From NCBI GenBank assembly GCA_037013685.1, contig CM072906.1, forward strand, positions 4,253,001-4,317,000: a stretch of 64,000 nt of DNA, written 5' to 3'. The notes beneath the pieces are model-generated. The model was not told the DNA's origin. It did not search any database and saw nothing but the letters and a program-made list of their open reading frames with translations. Origin of the DNA: Acridotheres tristis (Eukaryota; Chordata; Aves; Passeriformes; Sturnidae). Of the stretch, positions 25,439 to 35,665 are shown piece after piece. Every line of letters starts with the position of its first letter. Positions within the stretch are counted from its first letter, which is position 1. The translations under genes and the position numbers were made by a program.

Positions 25439-26880
25439 AAGCAGTGCTGCTGCTGCAGTTATTGATGCTGCAGTTATTGATGCTGCAGTTATTGATGCTG
25501 CAGTTATTGATGCTGCAGTTATTGATGCTGCAGTTACTGATGCTGCAGTGCTGATGCTGCAGTTGCTGATGCTGCAGTTATTGATGCTGCAGTTATTGAT
25601 GCTGCAGTGCTGATGCTGCAGTGCTGCTGCTGCAGTTATTGATGCTGCAGTTACTGATGCTGCAGTTATTGATGCTGCAGTTATTGATGCTGCAGTGCTG
25701 ATGCTGCAGTTACTGATGCTGCAGTTACTGATGCTGCAGTTACTGATGCTGCAGTTACTGATGCTGCAGTTATTGATGCTGCAGTTATTGATGCTGCAGT
25801 TACTGATGCTGCAGTTACTGATGCTGCAGTGCTGATGCTGCAGTTATTGATGCTGCAGTTATTGATGCTGCAGTTATTGATGCTGCAGTTACTGATGCTG
25901 CAGTGCTGATGCTGCAGTTATTGATGCTGCAGTTACTGATGCTGCAGTGCTGATGCTGCAGTTGCTGATGCTGCAGTTATTGATGCTGCAGTTATTGATG
26001 CTGCAGTGCTGCTGCTGCAGTGCTGCTGCTGCAGTTATTGATGCTGCAGTTACTGATGCTGCAGTGCTGATGCTGCAGTTACTGATGCTGCAGTTATTGA
26101 TGCTGCAGTTACTGATGCTGCAGTTGCTGATGCTGCAGTTATTGATGCTGCAGTTACTGATGCTGCAGTTATTGATGCTGCAGTTGCTGATGCTGCAGTG
26201 CTGATGCTGCAGTTGCTGATGCTGCAGTTACTGATGCTGCAGTTACTGATGCTGCAGTTGCTGATGCTGCAGTTACTGATGCTGCAGTTATTGATGCTGC
26301 AGTTATTGATGCTGCAGTTACTGATGCTGCAGTGCTGATGCTGCAGTTATTGATGCTGCAGTTACTGATGCTGCAGTGCTGATGCTGCAGTTGCTGATGC
26401 TGCAGTTATTGATGCTGCAGTTATTGATGCTGCAGTGCTGCTGCTGCAGTGCTGCTGCTGCAGTTATTGATGCTGCAGTTATTGATGCTGCAGTTACTGA
26501 TGCTGCAGTGCTGATGCTGCAGTTACTGATGCTGCAGTTATTGATGCTGCAGTTACTGATGCTGCAGTTGCTGATGCTGCAGTTATTGATGCTGCAGTTA
26601 CTGATGCTGCAGTTATTGATGCTGCAGTTACTGATGCTGCAGTGCTGATGCTGCAGTGCTGATGCTGCAGTTACTGATGCTGCAGTGCTGATGCTGCAGT
26701 TATTGATGCTGCAGTTATTGATGCTGCAGTGCTGATGCTGCAGTTGCTGATGCTGCAGTGCTGATGCTGCAGTTATTGATGCTGCAGTGCTGATGCTGCA
26801 GTGCTGATGCTGCAGTTACTGATGCTGCAGTTATTGATGCTGCAGTGCTGATGCTGCAGTGCTGATGCTGCAGTTGCTGC
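25439..26880 (+). repeat. 1.4-kb satellite of 15-bp units (TTATTGATGCTGCAG), with higher-order repeat
   Basis: Roughly 95 tandem units are present. Most are 15 bp and differ in the second codon-sized block (TTATTGATG, TTACTGATG, TTGCTGATG). A 14-bp variant (TGCTGATGCTGCAG) and GCTGCTGCTGCAG variants are interspersed. Every unit contains CTGCAG. The pattern of variants recurs with an offset of 429 bases: the doublet of GCTGCTGCTGCAG units at 26001-26033 recurs at 26430-26462, and the variant order agrees on both sides. One extra 15-bp unit in the second copy changes the offset to 444. Frames of Val-Ile-Asp-Ala-Ala or Leu-Leu-Met-Leu-Gln arise from the repeat and are not genes. Confidence 0.97.
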
Positions 26881-27895
26881 ACACTCAGAGCTGTTGTGTT
26901 GAGTTTCCTGGAGCTGCTGTTGCCTTCCCAATGCTCCAACATGGGCTGTTGGCAGCCCTGGTTTGCTCCCCTGCCCTGGGGATATCCCAGCCTGACCTCC
27001 TTGTGCATGGCCATGCAATGGCAGTGGTGGACTAGATCAGATGGAGAGGGAAGGGCTGCCAGGCAAGTTGTGTCACAAAAATCAAGTATTTCATTTGTGT
27101 GTCTGTGCATATGTTACATTTGGTCCTTTTTCATCCTTTGACCTTGGATCCTTCACAGGTCCTTTACATTAAGCTAACAGTGGATGAAAGGAGAGTGAGC
27201 CTGGGAGGAGGGAGGTGTGTTGTTTGCAGTCTGAACAGGTTGAAGCATGAGCTGCAGATGTGATTCTCGTGTCCCCGAGCCTGCCTGTGTGCTATGCCCC
27301 ATTGCACTGCAAGGTTGAAGTTTCTTGTAATAGCAAAATATGGTCTTGAAAAAAAAAATTGGCTGCAAAGACTTTATTTGTTTAAACAAAGGCTTTGTGA
27401 TTCCAGCATTCTCTCCCCTTTCATATGCTATAAACCACCTCCTCTGCCTCCCCTCTGAAACACAAATTTTGGAGCAATCCATCAAGAAAAAGAGAGACAG
27501 AGCCTTGATCCCTTGACTTCAGTTGAGCAGTGCAATTTATATCTACTGAGCATCTGGCTGTAGGGAAACCAAAAGCTCTTTTAATATTCTGCAGAGACTC
27601 TGGGCGTACAAACGAGCGTGGGCTGTCAGAGCTGAGAAATTGGGCAGAGGTGCCAAGAGGTTTCTTTGCTTTTTCACACAAAACTGACCTGTGGCCCCAT
27701 GGTGAAAGTTGGGCTGGTTCTTCTTTTACTGCCCTCAGTGCCACTGTGATAACTGTGCTGAAATCATTCGAGCCCTGTTGGTATGAGGCTGTTGTCACAC
27801 TGCTCTTGTTAGGATTTCAGTGAGGAGTTTGAAGACTTGTGGGACTTTTAGGCTTGAGAAGCTGAAGTGTGCAAGTATTTAATAATGAAATTATG

Positions 27896-27939
27896 CAAAG
27901 CAGGAGTGCCAGGTTAACAAAGCAGGAGTGCCAGGTTAA
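27896..27939 (+). repeat. Two exact tandem copies of a 22-bp unit
   Basis: CAAAGCAGGAGTGCCAGGTTAA (22 bases, starting at 27896) is repeated exactly, starting at 27918. This is a simple recent duplication inside the intron. Confidence 0.93.
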
Positions 27940-30221
27940 CAAGGTACCTGAAGCCATCGTTCACTGCTTTAGGTCACTCACAGGGGTGGATCCAGCCTGG
28001 AAGCTCAGGCACAGATCTGATGCCTGTTGGCAAAGCTGCAGCACTGGAGCTGGGTTGAACATATCAGGTGTCAGGGTTAAGGGGGTCACAGCTGGTACAG
28101 AGTACCTGGGTTGTTATTTTCCAGCATGTGAAGTCTTCCACATCTCCTCTGCATTAGAATTTTCCATCCAGTTGCATTCCAGTTGAAAGGAAGAATGAGA
28201 AGGGAGAGATGTGCTGGGACAGTAACTGTGAGACATGCTGGAGACAGACTGGCTGTCACAGGATGTGCTGGTACTGTCTCAGGTTCATTATCTCAATTAT
28301 TTATCCTCCCTACTGGAATATTTCTAAAACAAATCCTACCATGTGTTTTGAGGTTGGGATTCATAGAGTGAAATCACAACTCCTTTCTCAGAGTTTAGCT
28401 GGAAAAATACAAATCTGCCAACTAGGAATAGAAGGGAAATAAACTGTGGTTCTGTGTAGCAACAAGTGATGGATTTCTGCAGATATGGAAAGCGTCTGCT
28501 CTGCAGTCCCAGGTCAGAAAGTGTGTGCATTTGCCCCAGTGTTATGTTTGTTCCATGAGAAATAATGATGTGAGATTCTCAAGCTCTTTTTAATAACACA
28601 GATTGCTTTCACCCTGATCAGAAAATTCAACTTCACAGTCCCAGGCCTTGGAACCACCAGCCATCAAGATTAGACACTAAATACTTCAGTGCATCGTGGC
28701 TAGGGAAGATATTTATTAGCCTGATTTGTCCCCAGCAGTCTCAGCTTTCTGCAAGGACAGTGTGGACCCCAGACCCTGAGCAGTCCCTGGTGTGTTGTGA
28801 GGGAGCTTTGGATGGAGGGTCTGACACTGCAGCCCTGAGCATCCATCTCTGCCTTTGAAAGCCTTGTCTGCCTCTTGGTCAGATAAATAAATGTCACATG
28901 GATTTGTTGGCAGGACTCTTGCCTTACTAAGATCTTTTGCATTAGGATATCCACTTTCTGGATTATTTAACTGTCTTTTGGGCCCAGTCTAAGTACTTTG
29001 GGTGTGGATATGGGTTTCCAGGCATTTTACAACAGAAAGGATCAGGGATCAAATGCAGTTTGAGCTTAAGGAGTTCTCTTTCTGACCCAGGCTCTGTTTT
29101 CTGCCTGTTTCAGCATCACTGATATGAAGATCATGTAAGTACAAATATCACAAGCAGTGACACTGCTGGTTTCTCTCCTCTTCTGTCACTTTGTCCATTT
29201 AAACCAAACCTTTTCTGTTTCAAATGCACCTGAGAGTGCTCTCTGAGACACTCTTCAAGAGCAGAGAGAGCTGCTGAACTGCTGCTGTCCCTGAACCCTG
29301 TCCTCCCCCTGGAGCTGGTTGATTCACCCCTGTGCACAGGGGTGGTACAAACACTTTTTTTATGAGCTGAGCTCTCCAGAGGGACCTTAAGTGGTCATTC
29401 CATCTCAGAGATGCAGGGATGGTTTTTCAGACAGTTCAAGTCAGTCTGTCTAAACCTGTGGGAGTTACTGATATGTGCAAGCCAGCAGAAGGGAGAACAG
29501 GACTCTGTATTTTATTTGCTCTGTAACACATCTGGTGAGTCTTTTGGCTCCTGGGAGCACTGGATTTATTCAGTCTTATCTTTCTGTGGGGATGAGCAAG
29601 ATCAAAAGCCTGAAGCCAGTTACATATAGAAACCAATTCCCTGTTTCACACACCACAAGCAGATCCAGACCAAACAAACCTCACCCATTTCCCCCCCATA
29701 GGACAGTGCACTTATGGCACTTGTGTGTTCATGGGTCAATTCAAGCCAAAAAATATTGCCCAAGATCTATTGCAGAAAATAGAAATAAACAAATGATATT
29801 TGCTGTTGGGTAAAAGGAAGTCCATGTCATTATTGGCCTGTGAGGAAACCCCTCCATCTGAGTGCTCCTGAAGCATCAGATGCTTTGTCTGCAAAATGTT
29901 GTGTATTATGATGTGGAAGATCTATGTCTGCCTCCTTTGGGAAGCTACACAGCTCCTCATAGAGGGCCAGTGTGAGAATTCCTTTGGAAAGTAGATGCAG
30001 AGGGTTGCTGTTAGCACTCAAACAATCTTTTTAGCCTGTAAATCACCAGGGTGGAACAGCTCAGCTTCCTGTTCTTCCAAGCCATACACTCAAATCTTTG
30101 TGTGGCTGAGAGCCACCAGGGCATGCAAAGTGCTCCATAAAGTGACTGGGGCTGGAGACTGGAGAGGTCCCTGGAGGGGCCTTGTGCAACAGGGACAAAG
30201 CTTGTTAGGGGGGACAACTGA

Positions 30222-30430
30222 GCCCAAGTGGACCAGTGGCCTCTGGAACGAGAGAAACTGAGTGCTCTCAAAAAGTCAGTGAAGGAACAATTAGAGAAAA
30301 GTCACATCGAGCTGACAGATAGTCCCTGGAATTCTCTAGTGTTCATTATCCACAAAAAAAACCCCTTCCAATTCATGGAGATTGCCCATGACCTCAGGAA
30401 AATCAGTGAAATGAGTGTTCACTAAAGCCA
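30222..30430 (+). mobile_element. Degraded endogenous retrovirus pol (reverse transcriptase N-terminal) fragment
   Basis: A frame at 30228-30425 shows the start of a retroviral reverse transcriptase of the alpha/beta-like type. It has a DQWPL motif, an EKL-AL segment, [16 protein letters not shown] and then HDLRKI. It breaks off at a stop just after this block, well before any catalytic YxDD motif. No gag, env or flanking long terminal repeats were recognised within several kb. It is an old, non-functional remnant of about 200 bp in the intron, in the same orientation as COL26A1. The 5' flank to about 30190 may belong to it, but I cannot support that. Confidence 0.72.
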
Positions 30431-31697
30431 AAATCCATGTTCACCCATTCCTTGCCATAGGGAAGCTTTGGGACCCCCAGCATCCTTTGCATCTTTGCAG
30501 CCTCAGCTGCACCTGAGCAGTCTGTTAGGGGCTCCAGAACCACAGATCAACATGCCCAGCCTGTGGAAACACCAGAGTTAAATCCTTCCATGGGCAATCA
30601 ATGAAAACAGGCTCTGGCCCTTAAGGAGCACAGAATGCACACAGAGATGTATTTCTGCTCTATGGGACATGAGCTGTGATTCATCACCTGAATATGGGTG
30701 GTTTATCCTCTGAAATGCTTCTTGCTGCAAATCATTTTCCCTTTTTGAGACCTGCTGGGTTTCAGAAGCCATGAGAGCTGAGGGGTCCAGTGTGGAAATC
30801 TTCTCTGTGAGCTGGGAGTGGGCAGTTCCACTCTTCTGCAAAGCACTGGGAAAAGTGCTTGTTGATGAAATCTCTGTTCAGGGCTTTATCCTCCTTCACT
30901 CACTTTGAAATTGCTGAGATGAAACCAGAGGCAAAGCAGCAGGCCTTCTGTTTAGATAAGGAATGTCCTTTGGAGGGAGCAACCACTTTAACCTGCACTC
31001 AGAGCTCATTCTGGCAATGTTTGTTCTCACTGAGGCCTCCTGTCAGGACTCCTTTGGTGGCTGCTGAGTGTCTGCTGCTCCTCTGCAGCAAAGTCAGATG
31101 GAAACCACTTCATGCTGCAGCTCTGGGCTGCATCAGCCCTCGGATCTGCCTTGGATTTCCTGGCTGTCACTGGGATGGATGCTTTGTCTCATTTGTCTGG
31201 GAGTGGTAACACAGCCCGGGAGACCAGGGATGGAGCAGGACTCCACAGAGATGGGCATTTTGTGTATGCATTGCTGTCCTTGGTATTTTAGCAGGAAAAC
31301 AGTGGAGGAGAGAGTATTAAATGGAGTGGAGGTTGTGCAGCCTTGGTGTCCTGTGAGGTGGGAGCAGGTGCCACACCAGTGGCAGGACAAGTGTCTCTGC
31401 CTATGACAGCAGGTCATGCTGGTTGGCAGCATGAAAAGTCTTAAAACTGATTTTTATTCCATCTGCCTTCTGCATCTTGGGAACTTAATGTCACTCTCTG
31501 CCCCACTAAACATCCCCAGACAAGGTTCATGTAATGTGGCTGTGCCTGGTGACCTGTGCAGTGGATCTGAATACTTCTTTTCCCCCATAACTGACCTTGA
31601 CTCACTTTTCCATGTGCCCTGGATCAAAGGGACCAGCCTGAAGGGTGAGCATGCCCAGCCCTGGCAGTGTGACCTCACTGTGTTCTGTTCTCTCTAG

Positions 31698-31759
31698 AAT
31701 GCATGAACTGCACGAGGCTCGCTGATATGACCGAGAGGCTGAACACGCTGGAGGCCAAG
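31698..31759 (+). CDS. COL26A1: COL26A1 exon: CMNC segment and start of coiled coil
   Basis: This exon is 62 nt with acceptor TCTCTAG and donor AAG|GTAAGG. It begins in phase 1 (its AA completes a Glu codon with a G from the upstream exon) and ends in phase 0. It encodes (E)CMNCTRLADMTERLNTLEAK, close to the vertebrate collagen XXVI segment that directly follows the EMI domain. The two cysteines probably form disulphides, as in EMI-domain matrix proteins. Asn-Cys-Thr is a possible N-glycosylation sequon. Counting from the Glu as residue 1, Leu8, Met11, Leu15 and Leu18 fall on a/d heptad positions. The heptad continues in the next exon, so a short trimerising coiled coil spans the junction. 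The preceding EMI exons are not in the window. Confidence 0.93.
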
Positions 31760-31919
31760 GTAAGGAGCTGCCTTCATTCTCCTGTGTGGCCAAAATTTCC
31801 AGGAGCTGCTGATGAAAAATATGTTAAGTTGGCAGGCCTGGAGAGATCAGGTGCCTATTCCTCTCTCCATGGCAGTGGCTCTGCCCCAGAAAATGAGACA
31901 CTGTTTGCTTCTAGCCCTG

Positions 31920-32127
31920 CTTCCCTTCCCTTCCCTTCCCTTCCCTTCCCTTCCCTTCCCTTCCCTTCCCTTCCCTTCCCTTCCCTTCCCTTCCCTTCCC
32001 TTCCCTTCCCCCTTCCCTTCCCTTCCCTTCCCTTCCCTTCCCTTCCCTTCCCTTCCCTTCCCTTCCCTTCCCTTCCCTTCCCTTCCCTTCCCTTCCCTTC
32101 CCTTCCCTTCCCTTCCCTTCCCTTCCC
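31920..32127 (+). repeat. (TTCCC)n pentanucleotide array
   Basis: About 41 near-perfect TTCCC units are present, with a single two-base insertion (CCCCCTT) near 32010 that shifts the register. The array starts about 160 bases inside the intron after the CMNC exon. Perfect pyrimidine/purine strand asymmetry over 200 bases makes triplex DNA and length instability likely. The long frames here on both strands (Leu-Pro-Phe-Pro-Ser or Gly-Lys-Gly-Arg-Glu repeats) are artefacts. Confidence 0.97.
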
Positions 32128-34973
32128 CATGTTGCTGCAATCCCTCCCTCAGCCCAGCTCCTCCAAAATAATGCTCAGACCTCAGAAATGCCATGCCATG
32201 TGTTGCCATCGTGTTTATTTGTCACTGTTTGCCTGTCACACCTCCCTCTGCTCTGCTGTATTTCTCCAAGTGCATTCCAGTCCTGCTTTTTTATCCCTTT
32301 TCTGAAGGATGGGAGGCTCTTATGCATACTTTAGTGGAGACAAATATTAGGGGGAGACCTTCACATTGTGAAGGGTTTTTTTTTTATTTCCTACAAATAG
32401 TTTTAATTTCTACCTACTGGGATTCAGATAAATTGTTCCAGTCTAGCAATAAAGCAGCTGAGTCAGCATTCCCCTTTGATCTGTGGTCCCTCCTGTGACA
32501 GCCCACTCCTGGCTGTTACTTATCATGCTTTGGTCCCTTTAAGGCATTTACTGCTGTTGTTATTCATTAACTGATGCTTATCAATGACATAAAAGAATTT
32601 AGGGAGAAACCTTTGTGGAGGGAGGTGGTGGTTGTGTGGTGTTTTTGAGGCCAGTACATGATATTATGGTAATTTGGGAATTGTTTGTGCTGAAATGAAG
32701 TCTGGAGCCTCCTCAAAGCCTTCACAGTTATATTTCACTACAGGAAAATGAAAGGGTGGGGGGAATGAAATTCTGGGGAACAGGATTGTTCAAGTGGAAA
32801 CAAGTGGTGTAGTGCAAAGGACAAAAGGGAGCTGGGCTGTTTGTCTGAGCAGCAGGGGCTGGCAGGTGGGGCAGGACAGGGGGGCTGGTGAGTGAGCCCT
32901 GAGTGTGCAGTCCTGAATCCCAGTGGCCTCAGAGAGATGTGAATCAGCCCTTCCCTCCCAGGCTGTGCCTTTCTTCACTTTCCAGGATTGTCTCTGCCTG
33001 CCTCACTGGACAGGGACAAGCAGAGACTGTCCTGACATCCCTCCCCACGCTGCTGGCTTGTGCTGCTCAGCTCTTGTGTGGATAACGATGTGTAAACACT
33101 GATGGCAACCTCAGCTGGGGCCTGGCAGGACTTTGGGGAGGGGAAGGAGGTTCTACCTGCCCAGATCCCTTGGGGAAGTCAGGCAGAGCGTGTCCTGTGT
33201 CTGATTTAGTGCTGCAGCCAGGCAGTTCGTGCTGTTGCTGTGATGGTTTCCCTTCTGACTTCCCTCTGCTCCCACACTGGGAGCAAGGCTCATCAAAGGG
33301 GTTTACTTTGACAGAGGAAAATGAGTTATTGCCTTCAGTTTTGAAGTACTAAAGGCCATGTCTCTGCAAGGAGACCTTCTGCAGCACAGCCCAGCAAAGT
33401 CCTTATCAATCTTTTGGCTTCCACTTTGTTTGAAAAGCTGTGGATGCTTTGCAAAAATTGACTGGAGCAATGAAACAGAGAGTGAAGCAACAGTACACGA
33501 CTGCTGGTGCTGTACACAAGAGAAATATGCTGATTCTCCCTTTTTTTCAAGGTTAATTTAAGTTCAGTTTGATCTCTGTAGCAATCTAGTGAACTCAGTT
33601 GTTATTATTCAACAATCGCCAGCATCATTTAAAAGGTGCTTACGTTTGTTTGGTGTTGTCTGCATTCCTGCTCTGGATTTTGGAGGAAGAGCCCTGTTTT
33701 GCTGGATGATCTGGATGTGAAGTTGTCTCTCAGCTGTCCAAACTGTCTTCTTGCAATGTCCCATTTCTCCACAGCAGCCTGAAGCTGTTTTGAGGAGCAC
33801 AGGAGGGATGGGCACACACATCTCTGCCAGTGGCAGAGGCTGTTTCCCACTGGATTTTTGCAGGTTTGCTCTGCAAAGGCAGATGTGGAATTTCATCCTC
33901 CCTGTGAGCAGAGCTGGCTTCTGCCACAGTCCTGCTCCCTCTGGAGGGAGCTGAAGTTGAGGCATTTTGCTGCTTTTGCTCTTTTGAATTTCAGTCCAGA
34001 ACGACCAAGGTGAGCTCAGGGGATGGCAGCAGGACAGACTAGCCCGAGGTTTCTTCTTTCCCCACTCCTCTTCAGCTTTTACACCAGCCCCCCTAAATAT
34101 GAGGATATAACCAGCAATGGCCTCATCTTTCTTATTACAAGGGTGAGCTGGTTCATCCAAATTGTAAGATCAGTGCCCAAATGAGGTAATAAAAGTAACC
34201 CTCTGATTTTAGTAGTATGAGATTTGGATCAGAAGGTGAAAAGGGAAAATAAACACAGAGCAAATGGAATGAAAAATGACTCATTAGGGACCAGTGCTTT
34301 TATTGCCCTGGGGGAGAAGAGAGGCTGAGCCATGGCTCAACTGCAGCAGAACCAACTTTTCATGTGCCTCACACCTTCAGTGCTGCTCAAGGATGTTCTT
34401 GTGCCTGGAGGTGTTTCTGCAGGGAGGGAGGGAGGTGAAGGCAGATGGAATCAGGTTCCACCTTCATCTCCTGTTTCCAGCTCCCACATTGTCTCCCCAG
34501 GATGGAGTTTATGTGTTCAACACCAGACCCGTGGAGTGCCAGAGTTCTGAAAGCTTGGCTGATGGTGCTGAGCTCGAAATCTGCAGAGCACGGGATCTAG
34601 GTCAGGGAGGATGGTGACCATCTTGGGGTCCAGGACAGAAAATCGTGTGGGCTGGAAGAAAACTACCCCTCCCCAAGCCCCAACATGCCAACCCTTTTTT
34701 CTCTCCTGTGACATCTTAGTTTACAGCACCACAAAACCCCCTGTTGCCATGGGACACTTGGTGGTGGGACAGCAGAGCAAACCCTGCTTTTATTTCATAG
34801 CAAAGGTTTCACTTAAGCCAGCACAGCCCCATAGTGGGAAGTGTGTTCAGCCCTTCCTGAATTTCCTGAGCCTGGTGCTGCCCTCCTGTGTCCCAGGGCT
34901 GAGTCCAGACAAACCTCGGGAGTGACAGCACTACCCATGGCAGAAAGGGCTGGCAGGGCTGCAGGGGGGGCTG

Positions 34974-35275
34974 GAAAGAGAGCAGGGATGGAAAGAGCAG
35001 GGATGGAAAGGGAGCGGGGCTGGAAGGAGCAGGGATGGAAAGGGAAGGGGGAGGGGGGAGGGGGAGGGGGGGGGGAGAGGGGGGAGGGGGAGGGGGGGAG
35101 GGGGAGGGGGGAAAGGAAGCAGGGATGCAGGCAGGGATGCAGGCAGGGCTGTCAGATTTGCAGGCAGAGCTGCAGGCAGGGATGCAGGGGGGCTGGAAAG
35201 GGAGCAGGGCTGCAGGCAGAGATGGAAAAGGAGCAGGGCTGGCAGATTTGCAGGCAGGGCTGGCAGGGCTGCCTG
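34974..35275 (+). repeat. G-tract block with flanking GCAGGGATGGAAAG-like degenerate repeats
   Basis: A core at 35042-35117 is almost only G with single A or short GA spacers, in runs of 4-9 G. On both sides there are degenerate copies of GCAGGGATGGAAAG and CAGGCAGGGATG motifs. The core meets the G-quadruplex pattern many times over. The complementary strand gives Pro/Ser-rich frames that are not genes. Confidence 0.9.
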
Positions 35276-35439
35276 CACACAAATTTCTGCTCGTTTTGCT
35301 CGCCCAGTTTCTCTAAGTAAGCACCACCACAGAGCTCTGGGCAGGACAATATTAATTCCAGGTTTGGGTTGGAGTTGCAGTGCAGCACTCGATCTGAGCT
35401 GATCTAACCCAGCCTTATCTCCTGACACTCGTGAAGCTC

Positions 35440-35665
35440 GTGGCATTTCACTTACAGCTTTAATGCCTGGAGATAGCATTACATATCCAGTGTCTGATTG
35501 ATTCATTGTGTGATTGATAAATGACATGCATAGTTTTTGCATGAAAACAGTCCCTGTAATGTGATTCCCCACACGGAAGATTCTGAAAGGTTTTAAAGAA
35601 AATCTTTGTACAGTGCACAGAATTTGATCGATTCATTGCTATTTTTCTGCAATCAGCCCATTTAT
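35440..35665. promoter_or_regulatory. Possible conserved enhancer-like element
   Basis: TGATTGAT occurs at 35495 and again at 35511 (a PBX/HOX-type composite followed by AAATGACA, a MEIS-like core). ATGCAT at 35526 and TTTTTGCAT at 35534 resemble POU sites, and GATCGATTCATTG follows near 35628. Clustering of these cores in an unbroken AT-rich stretch right after a GC-rich repeat block suggests a regulatory element. No conservation data were available, so this remains inference. Confidence 0.27.

Larger units (their letters stand above)
1..31697 (+). other. COL26A1: Intron before the CMNC exon (5' end outside window)
   Basis: This is at least 31.7 kb of non-coding sequence ending in the acceptor TTCTCTCTAG. 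It holds no supported exon apart from one weak candidate at 15383-15424. Contents include a 15-bp minisatellite (12.81-13.14 kb), CR1 ends at 17.4 and 24.1 kb, a MIR-like SINE at 18.73 kb, short duplications at 16.6 and 27.9 kb, an ATC microsatellite at 21.09 kb, two perfect hairpins at 22.83 and 23.10 kb, the large satellite at 25.44-26.88 kb and a retroviral relic at 30.2 kb. Bases 1-9800 and 10250-12800 are unremarkable AT-rich intron with short poly-T runs near 5070, 5270, 11400 and 11795. Open frames here are short and show no recognisable protein. Confidence 0.8.

Noticed and set aside
25439..26880. Possible CRISPR array
   Set aside because: Units are contiguous with no unique spacers, and the context is a vertebrate intron.
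25374..27110. Repetitive frames (Ala-Val-Ile-Asp-Ala, Leu-Met-Leu-Gln, Ala-Ser-Ala-Leu-Gln-His)
   Set aside because: They are artefacts of the 15-bp satellite; no flanking coding sequence.
1..31697. Search for EMI-domain exons in the first intron
   Set aside because: No open segment with the Trp-Cys and Cys-Cys-Pro-Gly signatures between splice sites was found, so the EMI exons are taken to lie upstream of the window.
31703..32305. Open frames of 90-200 codons with Leu-Pro-Phe-Pro-Ser or Gly-Lys-Gly-Arg-Glu repeats
   Set aside because: They are translation of the TTCCC array. The plus-strand frame also starts inside the CMNC exon and runs through its donor site.
34809..35572. Pro/Ser-rich minus-strand frames of 157-213 codons
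   Set aside because: They are the complement of the G-tract block and its degenerate flanks; composition-driven, with no recognisable domain.
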